Positions 60,059-64,000 of a stretch of DNA of 64,000 nucleotides are shown here, one piece after another. This DNA comes from Uloborus plumipes. Lineage: Eukaryota > Arthropoda > Arachnida > Araneae > Uloboridae. Location of the stretch: NCBI GenBank assembly GCA_038373865.1, contig JAXGGA010005797.1, forward strand, positions 1 to 64,000, in the 5' to 3' direction. Positions within the stretch are counted from its first letter, which is position 1. Each line of letters opens with the position of its first letter. Under the pieces are notes generated by a model. It was not told the DNA's origin. It searched no databases and saw only the letters and a list, made by a program, of their open reading frames with translations. The position numbers and the translations under genes are program-made.

Positions 60059-61499
60059 CAGGGGTGGCCAACCCGCGGCACGCGTGCCACGATGTGGCAC
60101 GGCAGAGCAGCAGCAGTGGCACGCGAAGACTTTTTGAAAAAATTCCAAAATTGAGGAGAAAATGGATTTCAAAAATATTGATAAAAACTAAAACCCTTGA
60201 AAAGTATTATCGAATTATTCATCACAAACTCCTTGCCAAAGAATGAGACTTTTTCTCTGCTGGTGACCCTTTAAAGTTCACTGTATTCACAAACTACGAA
60301 ATAGAGCTCTGAATGTTTTGTGAACTTTTCCCAGGAGAACATGGCAAGTTACTCCTTCATTGAAATGTGCAATAGCTGTCCAAAGGAAAATAGTCATAAG
60401 ATTTTAAAATTTTAAAAAGTGTATTTTTTAAAATGTCTGGAAAGAAAGCAATGAGTACTTGCTACTTTGGAATGAAGAATAGCAAATGAATTTAGCTATG
60501 TCATCTCTTATTATCCGGCGTTTAATTAATTTAAAATTAAGATAGTTCACAAAAATCTTCCTAAACCAGTATAGGCCATCTACATTCTTATATCTTAGGC
60601 CATCTACATAGTTTATTTCTCTCTACTTTGGAGAAAAACGAATAAAACATTAAATTTGATACAGAAAGTATCAACCCAAATTTAATATTTTTCCAATGAT
60701 ATATGGAGAAAATTTTACACCAATTTTAAGTATACATTCAGTGTTAGGTTTGATGATTTTCAGGATCATAAAAAAAACTGATCTTTTCAAATTCTTTGGC
60801 TATTTCTCTGCAAGACACTACTTGTTACCCTTCTGAAATCCAAATTGAAATTACTGACCTGTTGCATTGGTAATCAAATATAAGAGCTTACTTCAACAGA
60901 AAGTCATTCAAGTCATATAGAAATTTGGAAATTTGTACCAACAAAAATTTTTTCATATAACACACTTCAGCCGTCTGATGCTGTTGTAGATTTGGTTCAA
61001 AACACGCTTCTAAACATTTTTTTTTTTTTTTAATGAATGCAGAAAAATCTAAATACCGTTGAATATTAATTGAAAGTACTTAAAATACTTAAACTTCCTT
61101 GGATTCTCAAGAACTAATCCTTAAATTAAAGACTTGGTAAAAAAGATATAGACTCATAAAGCACATTAAGTACAGCCTGTTTAATTTTTAGAATAGAATG
61201 CTTAATGCTATTTGTTTTCTTTTTTAAGCATAAGCCAACTAACAGAACTTATAAAAGAGTGTTTATTAAGGATAACTCTTAAGTTCGGACTTGTTTTATC
61301 CTTATTATTATTCAGATTTCAATAGCTCAGATTTACGAGAAAAAATGTTTCATTTGAGGAAGAATTACATAGTCAGCCAACATAAAATCTATTTTTAACT
61401 TTTCAAAAATTTTCAGTTTGTTGGAAAAATACATGGTGGCACGCTGAGCTTTTTCTCTCCAAATAGTGGTACTTTCCCTAAAAAGGTTGGCCACCCTTG
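60059..61499. mobile_element. Charlie-type hAT-like element, 1.44 kb, 8-bp TSD
   Basis: Left end CAGGGGTGGCCAACCCGCGG and right end (in reverse) CAAGGGTGGCCAACCTTTTT are inverted. ATATATAT lies on both sides (60051-60058 and 61500-61507), although this is a simple-sequence site. TGGCACGC words recur next to both ends. No transposase frame. It is inserted into sequence containing CAGAGTGTTCCGGG (near 59967), which may be an end of another old element. Confidence 0.8.
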
Positions 61500-61507
61500 A
61501 TATATAT

Positions 61508-62043
61508 TATAGAGGCATGAAAAAGTCCAAATATTTAGGTTCGTACTCTACTTATTTTCTGAGATACATTACCTGAAAGTTTGTTTGCCACGTCAAAATG
61601 TTAAAAAAGTGATGTTATTTAATCATTTTTTATAAAAAATTGTACTCATGCAATACAATAGTGTTAGATCTCTATGGAAATTAGTTACTCCAGGCCTCCA
61701 GGCATTCAGAAAAAAAAATACTAGAACGTTCATAATGAAAATTGTTAAGGTACAGGGCTCTTTGAAGTTGTCATCACAAAAACTCGATTTTGCTAAAATT
61801 GAGGAATTTATTCCAAAAAAAGGAAGACATAACCAAAGGTTTACTCACTTTCTGGTAGTGTACATCAGATGTTTACTATAAATGGTTACACAATGCATAA
61901 CTTGGGGTTTCTCACTCCTTCTTGGAAATATTTAAGCTTAAAGATAAGCCATAAGGCAAAAACATGCGTTTTTGGCCATCTTGGCAGCCATTTTTCTCAT
62001 AAAGGGGGAGCAGTAGAAACTTTATTTTTTTTAAACAAGCCCA
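61508..62043. other. Intergenic stretch with no recognised feature
   Basis: AT-rich; no gene seen. Confidence 0.3.
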
Positions 62044-62225
62044 GTGGCGGCGCCAGCTATGGGGCAGGGGGGGGCAATTGCCCCCCCGTCGGAAACGTCT
62101 TGCCCCCCCATCGGGGAAAATTTCTAACTTCGTCGGGAAAATCCGACGATCAAATTTTCCGACAGAAATCTGAGTGCCGAAAATCTTTCGATCCCGACGG
62201 ATCAGCAAACTGCTTTCAATAAAAT
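62044..62225. mobile_element. One-sided hAT-like terminus with TCGTCGG/CCGACGA words
   Basis: Starts CAGTGGCGGCGCCAGC, then the palindrome GGGGGGGCAATTGCCCCCCC, then several TCGTCGGGAAAATCCGACGA-type self-complementary words. No matching right end within the window, so it is truncated or extends past recognisable decay. Confidence 0.5.
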
Positions 62226-62916
62226 AATTCAATCAAAAAAACCGTTTTTTTCTCTAAAATATTCTCATTATTTATTTTTACGTAAGTTCTGCTGGAGAAA
62301 GTTATTTTTGTTCAGGTTGAAAAGGACAAATCTTCCTCTTTTTTTTCGTACCAGCTGTCCTTACCCAGCAAATCGCCAGCAGCATGGCAAACGGACATTC
62401 ATTGTCTGTCACTTTCTGAGAATCTGATAATCATCGACACGTGTTTATCTCCAGGGCCTTTGCCAGGCCACCCTCTGAGGAGGAGCGATACTTCAGACTC
62501 GGGGTAGTAAAGAATAGTCTGTGAAGAAACGAAGCATACCCTAGGCCACAGTTCAAATTCGCCCTTCGCACCGTCACGTCATGGTGAAAGAATCCTAAAA
62601 AATCTTAACCAAAATCTAAACGAATTGAAATTTATTAGAACAGAACAGAAGTCATATCCAGAAGTAACTGGGTAAGTGTGTGTTATAAACTTTTGAAATG
62701 CTTTTTTTTTAGCAATAGGGGCAGTATGAATTTGATTTTTTTTTTTTTTTTTTTTTGTGTGTTTTCTTTCTTCGTTTCTTTCTTCCTTTCATTTAAAACC
62801 GTACACATTTAGATAGCAACAAGTTAAAAATTAAATCTACACGCTTTGTGTTTAGAGGTGAGGAAAAAAAGTATTGATACTTTTTTTTCGCTCATATTTT
62901 TCGGGATCCGGCTAGA

Positions 62917-63090
62917 AGGTCCAAAACCGAAAGGTCCACGAACAGAAGATCCACGTTCAAAAGGTCCGCCAGACAGAAGGTCCAAGGAGCATAAGGTCAA
63001 ACAGCCAAAAGATCCACGAATAGAAGGTCCATATTTTTGGACAGCGATGGCATAAGGTCCAGATTTCTCAGTGGGTGGACAAAAGGTCCA
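62917..63090. repeat. 15-bp minisatellite on AAGGTCCA
   Basis: About ten units start AAGGTCC or AAGATCC, seven of them 15-16 bp apart, with the later ones near 30 bp. Unit tails are variable (ACGAACAG, GCCAGACAG and others). An open frame passes through on each strand, but it is a by-product of the period. Confidence 0.7.
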
Positions 63091-63099
63091 GATTTTGGG

Positions 63100-64000
63100 T
63101 TTATCTTTTGTCTTCAACTTATTTTGTTAAATATTCAAGTTTTACATGGTAATTACCACCATAATACATGTTTTTTAATATAAAATATCTCTATAGATCC
63201 CCTTTCCCCCACTCATGAGATGTAAAGGTAATTTAAACATTAGGTTGCCTTTTTTTTTTTTGTTGAAATGTGTTTTATTGTAAATGTAGCGTGGAGATGA
63301 CCCCTTATGTGCCAACGGGTTTGCGCGCATTATGCACGTAGTGTATAGCGGGAAAATTTTGGAATCTGCCTTGAGGGCTGATCAATGTATTTCAAGACTT
63401 CTTTCTTGTTATTGCTGATTGAGGGATACATGTCAAGGTCATTAGAGGTAGCTGCGTTTAGTGGGGGAGATAATTTTCAGAGGGGTGGTCGGGTGGTGAT
63501 GTCGGAAGGAAGAAGACGAGTTTTTTTCGTTGTTTTTGTTTTTCTGTTATAAAAACAGCGGCTGGTTTTTGTTTGTTTGTTTGTTTTTTTAATCGTCGCC
63601 ACAGTTGCTGTTATTCTAAAGGATTTGTTTTTTTTTATTACTGCTAATTTATAATTAATCATAAAAACATAAAACAATTAATATTATTATTAGTATTTTT
63701 TTGTAAATAATATTGCTAACACCATTATTATTATTCTTATCGTGCGTTTTTAGAGTATATTTCTCAGTCTTTCAGTGTTTTTACTATTAGTTTTTATTAT
63801 AAGTGCAGTTTTTATTATAAGCAGCTAATTTTTCATGCAGACCAAAGGAAAATATTCCCAATGTAAAATTTTGCTACTTAATAAATTAAAAAACAAGGAA
63901 AATTTATTAAAAATAAATGAATAAATAAACAAATCTTTTATCCAAGAAAGCCACACGAGAGATTAAGAGAAAGATACAGTTTTGATTACTTATTCCTTTA
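63100..64000. other. Window end, no recognised feature
   Basis: AT-rich with TTTG and poly-T runs (63570-63590). Nothing else seen. Confidence 0.3.

Noticed and set aside
62917..63090. CRISPR-like array
   Set aside because: Units are only 15 bp with no long identical repeats or spacers, and the window is animal nuclear DNA with no cas genes.
62824..63117. Repetitive open frames on both strands as a repeat protein
   Set aside because: The 15-bp period is divisible by three, which keeps frames open by itself; both strands are open and no start context or family match exists.

Overview
This is a window of an AT-rich, repeat-dense animal nuclear genome. It suggests an arthropod with a large genome, and I think an arachnid such as a spider is the most plausible guess. 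The reasons are one spliced gene with kilobase-scale GT-AG introns, many nested hAT, Helitron, Tc1, piggyBac, pogo and CR1-type relics, and no bacterial-style operons. The lineage call is an inference from sequence style only.

There is one host gene I can support: PSMD3 (Rpn3), the 26S proteasome lid subunit. It lies on the minus strand with coding sequence from 54965 down to 25356. I rebuilt 11 coding exons that join in frame to 1500 nt (499 residues plus stop). Every intron is GT-AG, and an AG acceptor three bases before the ATG implies a further untranslated 5' exon that I cannot place. Coding sequence is only about 5% of the gene span.

Layout. 1-4327: Helitron and MITE relics, an array of a short palindromic motif, and a 56-bp minisatellite ending in a Helitron hairpin. 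4328-10751: a hAT-like element holding a second one (5351-10604), which holds a Helitron with a helicase relic (8416-10108). 10752-13042: fold-back MITEs and a probable LINE tail. 13045-14463: a Tc1-like transposon with a dead transposase. 15138-17514: a hAT-like element with GTAATCGATTAC arrays. 18066-22541: four hAT-like elements nested one inside another. 22941-23870: a Helitron relic. 25356-54965: PSMD3, whose introns carry hAT-like elements, a fold-back MITE, a CR1-type LINE split by a piggyBac relic, a Helitron ending 24 bp from a splice donor, a pogo-like relic and an exact-looking 505-bp tandem duplication. 54969-64000: upstream of PSMD3, no gene recognised; three hAT-like elements with usable boundaries, one lone hAT-like terminus and a 15-bp minisatellite.

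The most interesting signal is a set of hAT-like elements that share one design. Terminal inverted repeats starting YAGG or CAGKG are followed by arrays of a short self-complementary word that differs between elements (CCGATTAATCGG, CATCGGCCGATG, GTAATCGATTAC, ACATCGATGT), most with a CGAT/ATCG core. Several have perfect 8-bp target-site duplications. None encodes a transposase that I can see.
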